Positions 6,972-16,332 are shown, numbered from the stretch's first letter. The stretch: DNA of 46,347 nucleotides from Paracoccaceae bacterium (GCA_030066855.1 JASJAU010000039.1:1-46347), one strand, 5' to 3'. Notes: generated by a model from the sequence alone, not told the origin. Made by a program: numbers and translations.

Positions 6972-8204
6972 ATGTCGACCGGCCCCCGAACCAACGCACT
7001 GCTGTTGCGCGCGCTCGACGCGCTTGCCACTCGGTTCGGGATCGCTCTTTCGCTCGGCGCGATTCTCGGGGTCAGCACCTACGCCGCCATCTTCGCGGAG
7101 CAGGGAGTTCGCGCGATGCTGGCGAACCAGCACCTTTTTGAGGACCGCCAGTCCCGCAACGGTTTTGTCTCTCTGAGCGATGTCCAGCGCCTGAACCTCG
7201 CTGCCTTTGACGCGCTGCGGGAGGGGGAGGTCAGCGGCGAGACGGCGCTTCGGTTCGAACGCGCTCTCGATATTCTGCACGTCCGTGCTGACAGTTTTCG
7301 CCAAACGCTCTCTCCCGAATTGCGGTTTCCGTCCGGAATGCGCGCAATCGAGGGGCTGGAGAAGCTCGTGGACATCGGTGACGAGGCCATTGCCAGCGGG
7401 TTTGCAGATGTCGACGGTATGGCCGTTGAGATCAGCCGCGTCAGCGACCAGACGCGCGGCGACCTCGCCATCTGGAATGACGAGTTGCGCCGGATGCAGT
7501 TCAGGCTTCTTGCCAAGAAGGCCACCACCATCACCTCGCTCCGCCAAGTCCTCTGGATCAGTCTGGTCGGCCTGACATGTCTCGGCGGCGGCGCGCTTCT
7601 GCTTCTCCGTCGCGAGGTGCTCGGCCGAAATGCCCGCGAGACGGCGGAGCGCCGGGTCGAATATCTCGCCTATTTTGACGCCCTGACGACGCTGCCCAAC
7701 CGCGTCCAGTTCAAGGACCGGATGAAGAAGCTTCTGCCTCGGAGCGATCCCCTGACGCTGTTCCTGGTCGATCTGGATCACTTCAAGGCGGTCAACGATA
7801 CCTATGGACATGCTGCCGGCGACGCCACGCTCCGACATGTCGCCAAGATCATCGAAAAGCGCGCGACGGAGGCCGGCGGCTTTGCGGCCCGGCTCGGGGG
7901 CGACGAGTTCGCAATCGTCATCGGCAGCGAATTGGAGCAAACCCTTAGGGACTTCGGCGACGCGATCCTTTCGGACGTGGCGGAGGGGTTCTGGTTTGAT
8001 GGCGAAACGTTGCGCGTCTCCGTAAGCATCGGCGCCGCCTCGACGGCCCACGTGTTCGACCGGACCGCCCTGACCGTCGACACGCTCACGCGCGTGACCG
8101 ACTTCGCGCTCTATGCGGCGAAACACGAAGGGCGGAACCGGTGCAGCTTCTACGACAGCGCGCTGGAAGCCCGCTACAACGAGCGCCGCGCCATTGTCGA
8201 ATAG
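6972..8204 (+). CDS. Membrane diguanylate cyclase half (GGDEF) of an interrupted GGDEF-EAL protein
   Basis: A 410-residue product: TM helix about 22-42, a periplasmic helical sensor region about 43-190, TM helix about 192-212, then a GGDEF domain (about 230-395) with intact motif LGGDEF at 309-313 and metal-binding DLDHFK at 267-272. No RxxD inhibitory site stands five residues before GGDEF. Diguanylate cyclases make cyclic-di-GMP from two GTP. The frame ends with TAG at 8202-8204, directly after the domain linker ERRAIVE, and then continues in the same frame into an EAL domain. The ancestral protein was thus probably a 662-residue dual-domain enzyme. It follows the SUOX-like gene by 9 bases. 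Confidence 0.85.
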   Translation: MSTGPRTNALLLRALDALATRFGIALSLGAILGVSTYAAIFAEQGVRAMLANQHLFEDRQSRNGFVSLSDVQRLNLAAFDALREGEVSGETALRFERALDILHVRADSFRQTLSPELRFPSGMRAIEGLEKLVDIGDEAIASGFADVDGMAVEISRVSDQTRGDLAIWNDELRRMQFRLLAKKATTITSLRQVLWISLVGLTCLGGGALLLLRREVLGRNARETAERRVEYLAYFDALTTLPNRVQFKDRMKKLLPRSDPLTLFLVDLDHFKAVNDTYGHAAGDATLRHVAKIIEKRATEAGGFAARLGGDEFAIVIGSELEQTLRDFGDAILSDVAEGFWFDGETLRVSVSIGAASTAHVFDRTALTVDTLTRVTDFALYAAKHEGRNRCSFYDSALEARYNERRAIVE

Positions 8205-8237
8205 CTGCCCCGCGCGATCGCGGATGGCGATCTTGCG

Positions 8238-8960
8238 GTGTTCCTGCAGCCCAAGGTCGCGATGGAAGACGGGCGGGTCTACGGGTTCGAGGCGCTTGTG
8301 CGTTGGTGGCGCCGGGACGCGCTCGTCCCGCCGGGCGACTTCATCTCGCTCGCCGAGGAAAGCGGGCATGTTGTCGAGATCGACGCCTTCGTTCTCGCCC
8401 GCGCCACTAAGATCGTGGCGGATTGGAACCGGCGCCACGGCACGCAGCTGTCAATCAGCGTAAACCTGTCCGCGCATCAATTCAGCTCGACCCTCATCAT
8501 CTCGACGGTCCGGAAGATCCTGGACGGCACCGATCTTCCCCCGGAGCTTCTGACGCTTGAGATCACCGAAACGGTGCAGTTGCGCGACTGGGCCGAGGTC
8601 CGGCGCATCCTGACCGGGCTCAGGGCGCTCGGCTGCCGGATCGCCGTCGACGACTTCGGGACCGGTTTCTCGTCAATGGCCTATCTCAGGGCGATCTCGG
8701 CTGATGAGCTCAAGATCGACCGGTCGCTAGTCAACGAGATCGAGATCTCGAGCGAAGCCCGGTTCATTTTCGACGCTGTTCTGGACCTCGCCGCGAATTT
8801 GCAGATGAGCGTGGTCGTCGAGGGCATCGAGACCGCCGAGCAGGCGCGGACCGTCGCGGATCTGGGCGGGCGCTTCGCCCAGGGTCACTATTTCGGTCCG
8901 CCCCGGCCGGCGGCCGAAGCGCTGCTCGCCGCCAACGTCACGCTTCCGCATTCCGCGTGA
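8238..8960 (+). CDS. EAL phosphodiesterase half of the interrupted GGDEF-EAL protein
   Basis: In the same frame as the GGDEF half, separated by the TAG at 8202-8204; the bases between read LPRAIADGDLA, the normal start of an EAL domain, so this is one gene split by a nonsense codon. Catalytic motifs for cyclic-di-GMP hydrolysis are intact: FEALVRW, SVNLSAHQF, LEITET, VDDFGTGFSS, LKIDRSLV and VVEGIET. The GTG at 8238 is the first in-frame start after the stop but would remove the first helix of the domain, and no good ribosome binding site stands before it. Unless the TAG is read through, corrected or a sequencing error, this half is probably not made. Confidence 0.7.
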   Translation: MFLQPKVAMEDGRVYGFEALVRWWRRDALVPPGDFISLAEESGHVVEIDAFVLARATKIVADWNRRHGTQLSISVNLSAHQFSSTLIISTVRKILDGTDLPPELLTLEITETVQLRDWAEVRRILTGLRALGCRIAVDDFGTGFSSMAYLRAISADELKIDRSLVNEIEISSEARFIFDAVLDLAANLQMSVVVEGIETAEQARTVADLGGRFAQGHYFGPPRPAAEALLAANVTLPHSA

Positions 8961-8969
8961 CGGCAGGCG

Positions 8970-10922
8970 CTATGCAGCGGAAAGGTCGGGCGGCAGGGCC
9001 TCCGCCGAAAGCTCCTCGGTGACCTCGGCGAAGGTCCGGACCTGGGTCTGCTTTTCGCCTAGCCGCCGCACTGTGACGGTCCGGTTCTCGACCTCGCGTT
9101 GGCCGATAGCGAGAATGACCGGCACCTTCGAGACCGAGTGCTCGCGGACCTTGTAGTTGATCTTCTCGTTCCGCACGTCGGCCTCGGCGCGAACGCCCGC
9201 TCTTTTCAACGTCTCGACCACCTCGCGCACGTAATCGTCGGCATCGGAGACAATCGACGCCACAACCACCTGCCGGGGCGCGAGCCAGAAAGGCAGTCTG
9301 CCAGAATGCTCCTCGATCAGAATCCCGATGAACCGCTCGAACGAGCCGAGGCAAGCGCGGTGGAGCATGTAGGGGCGATGCTTCGCCCCGTCCTCGCCCA
9401 CATAGGTCGCGCCCAGCCGCTCGGGCAAGTTCGGGTCCACTTGGAAGGTGCCGCATTGCCAGGTCCGGCCGATTGCGTCGGTGAGGTAGAAGTCGAGTTT
9501 CGGCCCGTAGAACGCGCCGTCGCCCGGTTCCAGCGTGAAGTCGCGGCCGGTGGCGCGGATTGCGCCTTCCAGCGCGCCCTCGACATGATCCCAGCTTTCG
9601 TCCGACCCGACGCGGTTCTCGGGCCGGGTGGCGAACTTGATCTCGAACTCCGGGAAGCCGAGGTCGGCATAGATTTCCGCGAGGAAGTTGATGAACCGGG
9701 CGCATTCGGACTCGATTTGATCCTCGGTGCAGAAAATATGCGCGTCGTCCTGGGTGAAACCGCGCACGCGCATGATGCCGTGCAGCGCGCCCGAGGGTTC
9801 GTACCGCGCGCAGGACCCGAACTCGGCCAGCCGGAGCGGCAGATCGCGATAGGACTTCAGACCCTGATTGAAGACCTGCACGTGGCAGGGGCAGTTCATC
9901 GGCTTCAGCGCGTTGATCGCCTTTTCCTTTGCATGCTCTTCTTCGACTTCGACGATGAACATGTGCTCCTGGTACTTCTCCCAGTGACCCGACGCCTCCC
10001 AAAGCTTGCGGTCCACGACCTGCGGGGTGTTGATCTCGCGATACCCGCCCGCGCGCTGTTTGCGGCGCACATAGTCCTGCAGGGTCGTGTAAATCGACCA
10101 GCCGTTCGGATGCCAAAAGACCTGACCTGGCGCCTCCTCCTGCATGTGGAAGAGGTCCATCTCGCGACCCAACCGGCGGTGGTCGCGCTTCTCGGCCTCC
10201 TCGAGGAAGTGGAGGTACTTCTTCAGGTCGTCACGGTTCTTGAACGCGACGCCGTAGATCCGCTGGAGCATGGGCCGCGAGGAGTCGCCGCGCCAATAAG
10301 CGCCGGCGACGTTCATCAGCTTGAACGCGTCCGCCGGGGCCTGACCGGTGTGCTGCAAATGCGGGCCCCGGCAGAGGTCCTGCCAGTCGCCATGCCAGTA
10401 CATGCGGATCGGCTGATCGCCGGGGATCGCTTCGACCAGCTCGACTTTGTAGTTCTCGCCCGTCTCGCGATAATGGGCAATGGCCCGATCCCGGTCCCAG
10501 ACTTCGGTCCGGACCGGGTCCCGCAGATTGATGATCTCTTTCATCTTAGCTTCGATCCGGCCCAGATCCTCCGGCGTGAAGGGCTCCTGCCTGTCGAAGT
10601 CATAGTACCACCCGTTCTCGATCACCGGCCCGATGGTCACCTTCACGTCCGGCCAGATCTCTTGCACCGCCCGCGCCATGATATGCGCCAGGTCATGCCG
10701 GATGAGCTCCAGCGCCTGGTCGTCGTCTTTGAGCGTGTGAATGGCGATTGAAGCGTCGTCCTTGATCGGCCATTGCAGGTCCCAGTGTGCGCCGTCGAGC
10801 GTCGCGCTGATCGCTTTTTTGCCGAGTGAGGTCGAAATGCCGCTCGCGACGTCGGCTGCGGTGACACCGGCCGCGAAATCGCGCGAATTGCCATCGGGGA
10901 ATGTCAGGGAAATCTGGGCCAT
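8970..10922 (-). CDS. thrS: Threonine--tRNA ligase
   Basis: A 650-residue class II synthetase of normal length. Domains in order: N-terminal TGS domain (about 1-65), editing domain with HDLAH at 76-80 and CRGPH at 184-188, catalytic core with zinc ligand Cys344 in MNCPCHVQ, motif 2 around [20 protein letters not shown] and His395 in DDAHIF, motif 3 around [14 protein letters not shown], and a C-terminal anticodon-binding domain ([11 protein letters not shown] onward). It charges tRNA-Thr and clears mischarged Ser-tRNA. The ATG at 10922 ([11 protein letters not shown]) is chosen over an upstream extension that has no family match. The 180 bp to the divergent hydrolase gene should hold its promoter. 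Confidence 0.98.
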   Translation of the reverse strand: MAQISLTFPDGNSRDFAAGVTAADVASGISTSLGKKAISATLDGAHWDLQWPIKDDASIAIHTLKDDDQALELIRHDLAHIMARAVQEIWPDVKVTIGPVIENGWYYDFDRQEPFTPEDLGRIEAKMKEIINLRDPVRTEVWDRDRAIAHYRETGENYKVELVEAIPGDQPIRMYWHGDWQDLCRGPHLQHTGQAPADAFKLMNVAGAYWRGDSSRPMLQRIYGVAFKNRDDLKKYLHFLEEAEKRDHRRLGREMDLFHMQEEAPGQVFWHPNGWSIYTTLQDYVRRKQRAGGYREINTPQVVDRKLWEASGHWEKYQEHMFIVEVEEEHAKEKAINALKPMNCPCHVQVFNQGLKSYRDLPLRLAEFGSCARYEPSGALHGIMRVRGFTQDDAHIFCTEDQIESECARFINFLAEIYADLGFPEFEIKFATRPENRVGSDESWDHVEGALEGAIRATGRDFTLEPGDGAFYGPKLDFYLTDAIGRTWQCGTFQVDPNLPERLGATYVGEDGAKHRPYMLHRACLGSFERFIGILIEEHSGRLPFWLAPRQVVVASIVSDADDYVREVVETLKRAGVRAEADVRNEKINYKVREHSVSKVPVILAIGQREVENRTVTVRRLGEKQTQVRTFAEVTEELSAEALPPDLSAA

Positions 10923-11102
10923 CGGCCGGTCTCCTCGTCGGTTTGGCGCCCACGGAACGCCCGGTTGCGGGTATGTGCCGAGCGATGTGGCAGCGGCGCC
11001 GCGCTTTGTCAACGACGAGCGGGCGCTCCCGCACGATCCCGACGGAGATGTTGCATCGCGACGGTCTTCCGGTAGCTTTCCGCAGGTACAGGGAGCCCTA
11101 TC

Positions 11103-11852
11103 ATGTCCAGTCAGTTCCAAACGGACCACGTCCGAAAACTCGCCTATGACCGCACCAAAGGCGCGGGCCCGGGCGTGGTGTTCCTCGGCGGGTTCCGGTC
11201 CGACAAAGAGGGGACGAAAGCCCTATATCTCGAGGATTGGGCGCATCGCCGGAAACACGCCTTTCTCAGGTTCGACTACTCGGGGCACGGCGCCTCGGGC
11301 GGGGTCTTCGAGGACGGCTCTATCGGCGATTGGATGGACGACGCGATCGCCATAATCGAGGGCCTGACAAAGGGCCCGCAGGTTCTCGTGGGATCGTCGA
11401 TGGGGGGTTGGATCTCGCTTCTGATCGCGCGGGACAGGCCCGACCTGGTCGCCGGCCTCGTCACCATCGCCGCCGCCCCGGATTTCACCGAGAGCATGCG
11501 AGCGGCGTTCGATGAGGATCAGCTGACGACGCTAGATAGCGCGGGTCAGGTCGAACTGCCCTCCGACTACTCTGACGAGCCTTATGTGATCACCAAGCGT
11601 CTAATTGACGATGGACGGGCGCGTCTCGTTCTGGAGGACGAGCTGGACCTCCAGATTCCGACGCGCTTCCTGCAGGGTACGGACGACGCGGATGTGGATG
11701 TGTCGGTCGCCCATCGGCTACTCGATCACGCGACAGCGCCGGACATGCGCCTGACGCTCGTCAAAGGCGCCGACCACCGGTTCTCCGAGCCCGAGTGCCT
11801 GACGCTTCTGGCCCGCTCGGTCGAAGACGTTGTCGCGCGGGCGGGCGGCTGA
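11103..11852 (+). CDS. Alpha/beta hydrolase, ABHD10-like
   Basis: A 249-residue cytoplasmic alpha/beta hydrolase. The nucleophile elbow is VGSSMGGW (serine at about residue 100), the oxyanion region FLGGFRSD, and the C-terminal histidine GADHRFSE. The order FLGGF...[12 protein letters not shown]...GSSMGGW fits the ABHD10 type (thioesterase/acyl-glucuronide esterase). It is the first of three neighbouring hydrolase genes; the next begins immediately after its stop. AGGGAG lies about 10 bases before the ATG. Confidence 0.85.
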   Translation: MSSQFQTDHVRKLAYDRTKGAGPGVVFLGGFRSDKEGTKALYLEDWAHRRKHAFLRFDYSGHGASGGVFEDGSIGDWMDDAIAIIEGLTKGPQVLVGSSMGGWISLLIARDRPDLVAGLVTIAAAPDFTESMRAAFDEDQLTTLDSAGQVELPSDYSDEPYVITKRLIDDGRARLVLEDELDLQIPTRFLQGTDDADVDVSVAHRLLDHATAPDMRLTLVKGADHRFSEPECLTLLARSVEDVVARAGG

Positions 11853-11853
11853 A

Positions 11854-12825
11854 TTGACCGCGACGGCGCGCTGGGCCGGCCGGCTGGGTCTGGCTCTGGT
11901 GGCCGCGGTTTTTCTGCTCTTCGCAGTCGGGCCGCGCGAGCCTGTGGATCTGACCGCCACTTTCGATCCAAGCGTCATCGGCGCCGACCCGGAGGCCTAC
12001 CTCGCCCGTCAGGAGGCTCGGTTCGACGACATCACGCCTGGCGTGGAGAAACGGATCCTCTGGGCGGGGGAACCTGGCGGGCGGACAAAGACCGCCTTGG
12101 TCTATCTGCACGGTTTTTCCGCCACGTCGGAAGAGATCAGACCGGTTCCCGACCAAGTTGCGGAATCCTTGGGCGCGAACCTCATCTTCACTCGTCTTGC
12201 TGGCCATGGGCGGAGCGGACCGGCCATGGCGTCAGGCACGATCGCCGCCTGGACGCGGGACTTGGACGAGGCTTTGGCGCTGGCCAATCTGATCGGCGAC
12301 CGGCTCGTTGTGATCGGTACCTCGACCGGCGCGACGCTCCTGGCTGCCGCGCTTGCCGAGGGGCGCGGGGTGGACGCGGCAATCTTCATTTCGCCGAACT
12401 TCCGCATCGGGAATGCCGCCGCCCGGATTCTCACATGGCCCGCCGTTCGTTATTGGGGGCCGCTGGTTTTCGGCCGGGAGCGCGGGTTCCAGGCGCTGAA
12501 CCCCGATCATGAACGCTACTGGACGACCTCCTACCCGACCACGGCGCTGTTCCCAATGGGCGCGCTTGTCGCCCATGCGCGGGGCGCGGATTTCTCAGCG
12601 GTCGCCGCCCCGGCGCTTTTCTATTTCTCGGACGCTGACACCGTTGTCGATCACGAAACTACTCGAGAAATCGCCGCCCGATGGGGCGGACCATCGGAGA
12701 TCATTGCGGTCGATCTGATGCCGGGTGACGACCCCTTCAACCACGTCCTGGCCGGCGACATCCTGAGTCCCGGCATGACGGACGCGGTGGTTGAGGATTT
12801 GGCGGGCTGGATCTCGGGCGTTTAA
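11854..12825 (+). CDS. Membrane-anchored alpha/beta hydrolase
   Basis: About 323 residues. A membrane segment (LGLALVAAVFLLFAVG) near the N-terminus is followed by an alpha/beta hydrolase domain: LVYLHGFSATSEE, FTRLAGHGRSG, nucleophile motif GTSTGA and the catalytic histidine in DPFNHVLAG. No ATG start exists; TTG at 11854, one base after the previous stop, is chosen, and TTG at 11830 is an alternative with a 23-base overlap. The neighbouring stop and start positions imply co-translation with the ABHD10-like gene. Its stop interleaves with that of the convergent gene at 12822. Substrate unknown. Confidence 0.8.
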   Translation: MTATARWAGRLGLALVAAVFLLFAVGPREPVDLTATFDPSVIGADPEAYLARQEARFDDITPGVEKRILWAGEPGGRTKTALVYLHGFSATSEEIRPVPDQVAESLGANLIFTRLAGHGRSGPAMASGTIAAWTRDLDEALALANLIGDRLVVIGTSTGATLLAAALAEGRGVDAAIFISPNFRIGNAAARILTWPAVRYWGPLVFGRERGFQALNPDHERYWTTSYPTTALFPMGALVAHARGADFSAVAAPALFYFSDADTVVDHETTREIAARWGGPSEIIAVDLMPGDDPFNHVLAGDILSPGMTDAVVEDLAGWISGV

Positions 12826-13598
12826 AAACCGTCCATGAAATCGAACAGCGCGATCTGCATCTCGACCGTCCAGGTTCCGCTGTGGCCGATCCCGTCCAGC
12901 GCGATCAGGGACTTCGATGTGGCGGCGGCGGCCTCATAGATCCGGCGGCCCATGTGGAATGGAACGATCCTGTCGTTCCGGCCGTGAACGACCATCAGCG
13001 GCTGCGTGATCTCGCCGATGACAGAGGCGCTGTCCCATTGCTGGGTGATGAACCGGGTCAGGTCCTCCATCGGGAATTGCTTCAGCACCAGATCGCGCAC
13101 CGAGGTGAAGGGCGCCTCGAGGATCACCGCGTCCCCGTGCCCCGCAGCGGCCACCTGGATCGCGACGGCGGCGCCGAGGCTCTCCCCGTAAAGCACGACC
13201 GGCGCCGCCTCGCGCGCGACGACCCCGAGCGCGTCGGCGATCAGAAGCGCCTGGTCCGGCTTGCCACTTGAGCCGCTCGAGCCGCGATAGGCCAGCGCCA
13301 CCAGCCCATAGCCGCGATCAAGGAGACGCCTGAAACGTTCGGCGCGGTCCTTGAGGCCGCCCGCGTTGCCGGGGAAATACACGATCGTAGGCCGCCCGGG
13401 CGCGGCCTCGGCGCGCCAGACGACCAGCCTCTCGCCGTCGCCTGTGGAAAACCGCTGCTCGGCCAGCCGCGCCTCGCCCGCCTCTGCGGGGGTCACGTAG
13501 GTCTGGTCGAACGGGTAGACCATCGCCATTTCATACTTCTGCAAGTAGAGGGCCAGAAAACTGGTCGAAGCGATGACGGCAAGTGCCTTCAGGATCAT
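12822..13598 (-). CDS. Alpha/beta hydrolase, ABHD13/Bem46-like, with N-terminal anchor
   Basis: A 258-residue protein with an N-terminal hydrophobic helix (ALAVIASTSFLALYL), then an alpha/beta hydrolase fold: IVYFPGNAGGLKDR, nucleophile motif YGESLGAAVA, acidic residue in VVHGRNDRIVP and histidine in GIGHSGTW. The YFPGNAGG/GESLG pair is typical of the Bem46/ABHD13 branch. The ATG overlaps the stop of the pccR gene by 4 bp, so it is co-translated with the regulator. Whether it is part of short-chain fatty acid metabolism is inference from position only. Confidence 0.85.
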   Translation of the reverse strand: MILKALAVIASTSFLALYLQKYEMAMVYPFDQTYVTPAEAGEARLAEQRFSTGDGERLVVWRAEAAPGRPTIVYFPGNAGGLKDRAERFRRLLDRGYGLVALAYRGSSGSSGKPDQALLIADALGVVAREAAPVVLYGESLGAAVAIQVAAAGHGDAVILEAPFTSVRDLVLKQFPMEDLTRFITQQWDSASVIGEITQPLMVVHGRNDRIVPFHMGRRIYEAAAATSKSLIALDGIGHSGTWTVEMQIALFDFMDGF

Positions 13599-14989
13599 GG
13601 GCTGACCTCATATGGCAGGACGCCCCTCTGAGTGTGATCGACATTGAGCCTTCGCTCAAGGGGCGGCACGGAACGTTGATGACAGTCCGGTCGCTCGCAG
13701 ATCCGGCAGGATATCCCGATCGGCTCGAAGGCCGCGCCGTCGTTCAGATCAAGGCCGTCCGCATAGACCACGTCGCCCGCATGGCTGACCTCGCAACCTA
13801 GCCCCAGCGCGAACCGCCGGATCGGCGCCCGGAACGCGCCACCGCCGGTCGAGACCTCGCGCGCAAGGCAGAGATAGCGGACGCCGTCGGGGGTTTCGGC
13901 CAGTTGGCGAAGGAACTGGCCGGGCGTTTCGAAGGCGCGGTGCACGTTCCAGAGCGGACAGGCGCCGCCATATCGAGCGAACTGAAGGCGCGTTGCTGAG
14001 TGGCGTTTGGTGATCGTGCCGGCCTGATCCACACGCACGAAAAAGAAGGGCACGCCCTTCTCGCCTGGCCTCTGCAGGGTCGAGAGGCGATGGCAAACCT
14101 GCTCGAGCGAGGCGCCGAACCGCCGCGCCAGAAGCTCCAGATCGTGTCGGGTCTCGTGCGCCGCTTCGAGGAACGACCGGTAAGGCATTTGCGCGGCGCC
14201 GGCGAAGTAGTTGGCCAATCCGATCTTGGCGATCTCCCGCGCCGTCTCGGTTTCAAGCCGCGCGAGATCCAGCGTCGCCTCGATCAGGTCCTCTTGCGTG
14301 ATGAGCGCGAGTTGGTGCAGAAGCTGGAAAGTCTTTGTGGGCGGGTCGATCCGGTTTGAGATGTAGAGGCTTCGCGCCCGCGCGTCGTAGCGGCGAACCA
14401 TTCCCAGATCGCCGGTCTCTCGCAGATCGATCCCCAGGTGGCGGTAGGCGCGCTCGATGCCTGCCTGCAGGTCCTCTGGCGCGGCGAAGCCTTCGGCCGC
14501 CTTGTCCACCGCATCGATGTAGTTGTCGCAGTAGTGGAAGAAGTCGCGCACTTCGTCCCAGGGCGAGGCGCCGGGTCTTACACCATCCTGTCCGAGCGCC
14601 TCGTCAAGCGATGCGAGCCGCTCGTTTGCCTGAAGGTAAGCCCGGTGCAGCGTGAGAACCGCCTTGGCGACTGAAGGCGCGTTCGCGGCGACGAGGCGCA
14701 GGTCGGCTTGTGGCGGCAGGGCGTCCTTGAAAACCGGGTCCGCCAGCGCCTCGCGCAGGTCGCTGACCAGCCGCTCGCTGTCGCCTTCGGAAAGCTCGCT
14801 GACATCGAACCCGAACTCCTGCACGAGCGCGAGGATCACGCCGGAGGAGACGGGCCGGTGGTTGTTCTCCATCTGGTTGGCGTAGGGCAGGGAGACGCCG
14901 AGGCGTTGAGCGAAATCCTTTTGCGTCAGGCCGAGCCTTTGCCTGACCTCGCGCAGTTTTGATCCGGCGTAAAGTTTCTGGCTTCCCAT
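13595..14989 (-). CDS. pccR: Short-chain fatty acyl-CoA regulator, PccR type
   Basis: A 464-residue regulator. Residues about 9-62 are an XRE-type helix-turn-helix (LREVRQRLGLTQKDFAQRLGVSLPYANQMENNHRPVS). The centre is the IrrE-like domain and the C-terminus the ScfR-type domain with cysteines at 428, 431 and 436 (CRICERPDC). This layout is that of the short-chain fatty acyl-CoA regulators PccR/RamB described in Rhodobacter sphaeroides, where PccR responds to propionyl-CoA and controls pccB. Here pccB lies 1.4 kb away and TTTGCAAA-type boxes precede both genes. The ATG is preceded by GGGAAGG. Autoregulation is likely. Confidence 0.9.
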   Translation of the reverse strand: MGSQKLYAGSKLREVRQRLGLTQKDFAQRLGVSLPYANQMENNHRPVSSGVILALVQEFGFDVSELSEGDSERLVSDLREALADPVFKDALPPQADLRLVAANAPSVAKAVLTLHRAYLQANERLASLDEALGQDGVRPGASPWDEVRDFFHYCDNYIDAVDKAAEGFAAPEDLQAGIERAYRHLGIDLRETGDLGMVRRYDARARSLYISNRIDPPTKTFQLLHQLALITQEDLIEATLDLARLETETAREIAKIGLANYFAGAAQMPYRSFLEAAHETRHDLELLARRFGASLEQVCHRLSTLQRPGEKGVPFFFVRVDQAGTITKRHSATRLQFARYGGACPLWNVHRAFETPGQFLRQLAETPDGVRYLCLAREVSTGGGAFRAPIRRFALGLGCEVSHAGDVVYADGLDLNDGAAFEPIGISCRICERPDCHQRSVPPLERRLNVDHTQRGVLPYEVSP

Positions 14990-15005
14990 CGCGCCTTCCC
15001 AAAGG

Positions 15006-15043
15006 TTTGCAAAGACCCTGACGGGACTTTGCTAATCTGGCAA
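15006..15043. promoter_or_regulatory. Probable PccR operator upstream of pccR
   Basis: TTTGCAAA stands at 15006-15013, 17 bases before the pccR start codon, and a second, imperfect palindrome TTTGC...GGCAA lies at 15028-15043. The same core occurs in front of pccB. Known PccR sites use TTTGCAAA half-sites. The second element overlaps the end of the MFS gene. Confidence 0.6.
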
Positions 15044-16267
15044 GGCTTCCGAGCTTGTCACTACCTTCTCGCGCTCGATGACATAAAGGATCGCGACTAC
15101 GGCGAGCGCGGTGCAGAGCGTCATCAGGATCAAGAGTGGAAGGCTGCCGCCGCCCCATTTCAGCACCACTCCGGCAAAGGCCGACAACCCGGCGCCGCCG
15201 CCAATCATGATGGCGCTGCCGAGGCCTGAGGCCGTGCCCGCCAGATGCGGGCGGACCGACAGCATGCCCGCGCTCGAATTCGGGATGATCATGCCGTTTC
15301 CAAGCCCGACGAATGTGCAGAACGTGAAGAACAAAACCGCGTTGCTGAACCCGAACAGGGCGATCAGCGTCGCAACGAGCAGTCCGGCCGTCGATACGAT
15401 GGCGCCTGTCCGGATCATCCAGTTGATCCCGAAGCGCACTGAATACCGACCGGACAGGAAATTGCCGAAGGCGTATCCGATCGCGGGCGCGCCGAAGCCG
15501 ACGCCGGCCCAGAATGTCGTTAGCCCGTAGACCTCAGTCGCCACCAAGGGCGCGCCGCCGAGAAAAGCGAAGAAGGCGCCGCTCGCGAAGGCGGCGGTGA
15601 ATACGTAGCCCCAAAAACGGCGGGAGCGGAACAACTCGGGGTAGTCGCGGAACTGCGCGGCGAAGCTCTTGCCCTCTCCTGACGCGGTCTCGCCAAGATC
15701 GCGTAGCACCAGAAAGCCGATGCCCGCGCCCGCGAGCGTCAGGAACCAGAAAGTAGCCTGCCACCCGAAAGCCTCGTCCAGTGCGCCGCCAATCATAGGC
15801 GCCACCATCGGAACCAGCGCCATGCCCATGGTCACGTAGCCGATCATCGAGGCGGCCTCGTCCTGCGGAACCATGTCGCGCACAATCGCGCGGGAGAGGA
15901 CGAGGCCGGCCGCCACCGTCGCCTGAACCATGCGGAAGAACAGGAAGACCTCGGCCGTCGGGGCGAGGAGACAGCCAATGGTTGCGATAAGGAAGATCGC
16001 GATGCTCCCGATCACGACGCTTCGGCGCCCGTAGCGGTCGCTGAGCGGCCCAATCAGAAGCTGCAGGCCGGCGGTGACAAGGAGATAGCCCGAGACGGCC
16101 AGCTGCATGACGCCATAGGTCGTGTCGAAGTGGGCCGTCATCGCGGGCAGCGAGGGCAGAATCGCGGTCATGTTCATCGCGCCGAGACCGGCGATCAGAA
16201 CAAGCGTGATGATGTGCGGCGGCGTGCCCGGATCAAGAAACCGAACGGCTGGGCGTGTCTGCATCAT
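15032..16267 (-). CDS. Bcr/CflA-type major facilitator exporter
   Basis: About 411 residues with twelve predicted membrane helices. The MFS motif A loop GPLSDRYGRRSVV lies between TM2 and TM3, and the Bcr/CflA-like start (LIAGLGAMNMTAILPSLPAMTAHF) is visible. Such transporters are proton-driven exporters of drugs or metabolites. The ATG pair at 16267/16264 is chosen; the frame extends further upstream but those residues have no membrane-protein character. It is divergent from pccB across 175 bp that contain the PccR-type boxes, which suggests shared control by propionyl-CoA status. Confidence 0.85.
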   Translation of the reverse strand: MMQTRPAVRFLDPGTPPHIITLVLIAGLGAMNMTAILPSLPAMTAHFDTTYGVMQLAVSGYLLVTAGLQLLIGPLSDRYGRRSVVIGSIAIFLIATIGCLLAPTAEVFLFFRMVQATVAAGLVLSRAIVRDMVPQDEAASMIGYVTMGMALVPMVAPMIGGALDEAFGWQATFWFLTLAGAGIGFLVLRDLGETASGEGKSFAAQFRDYPELFRSRRFWGYVFTAAFASGAFFAFLGGAPLVATEVYGLTTFWAGVGFGAPAIGYAFGNFLSGRYSVRFGINWMIRTGAIVSTAGLLVATLIALFGFSNAVLFFTFCTFVGLGNGMIIPNSSAGMLSVRPHLAGTASGLGSAIMIGGGAGLSAFAGVVLKWGGGSLPLLILMTLCTALAVVAILYVIEREKVVTSSEALPD

Positions 16268-16332
16268 GCCGGGGTAGGCGCAATGGCGGGCGCTGTCCAG
16301 CCACAGGCATTGTGCCTGGATGCGCGGAGTGA

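Noticed and set aside
6402-8438. 678-residue minus-strand frame opposite the GGDEF gene
   Set aside because: Antisense shadow of a third-position GC-rich gene; no protein-like motifs.
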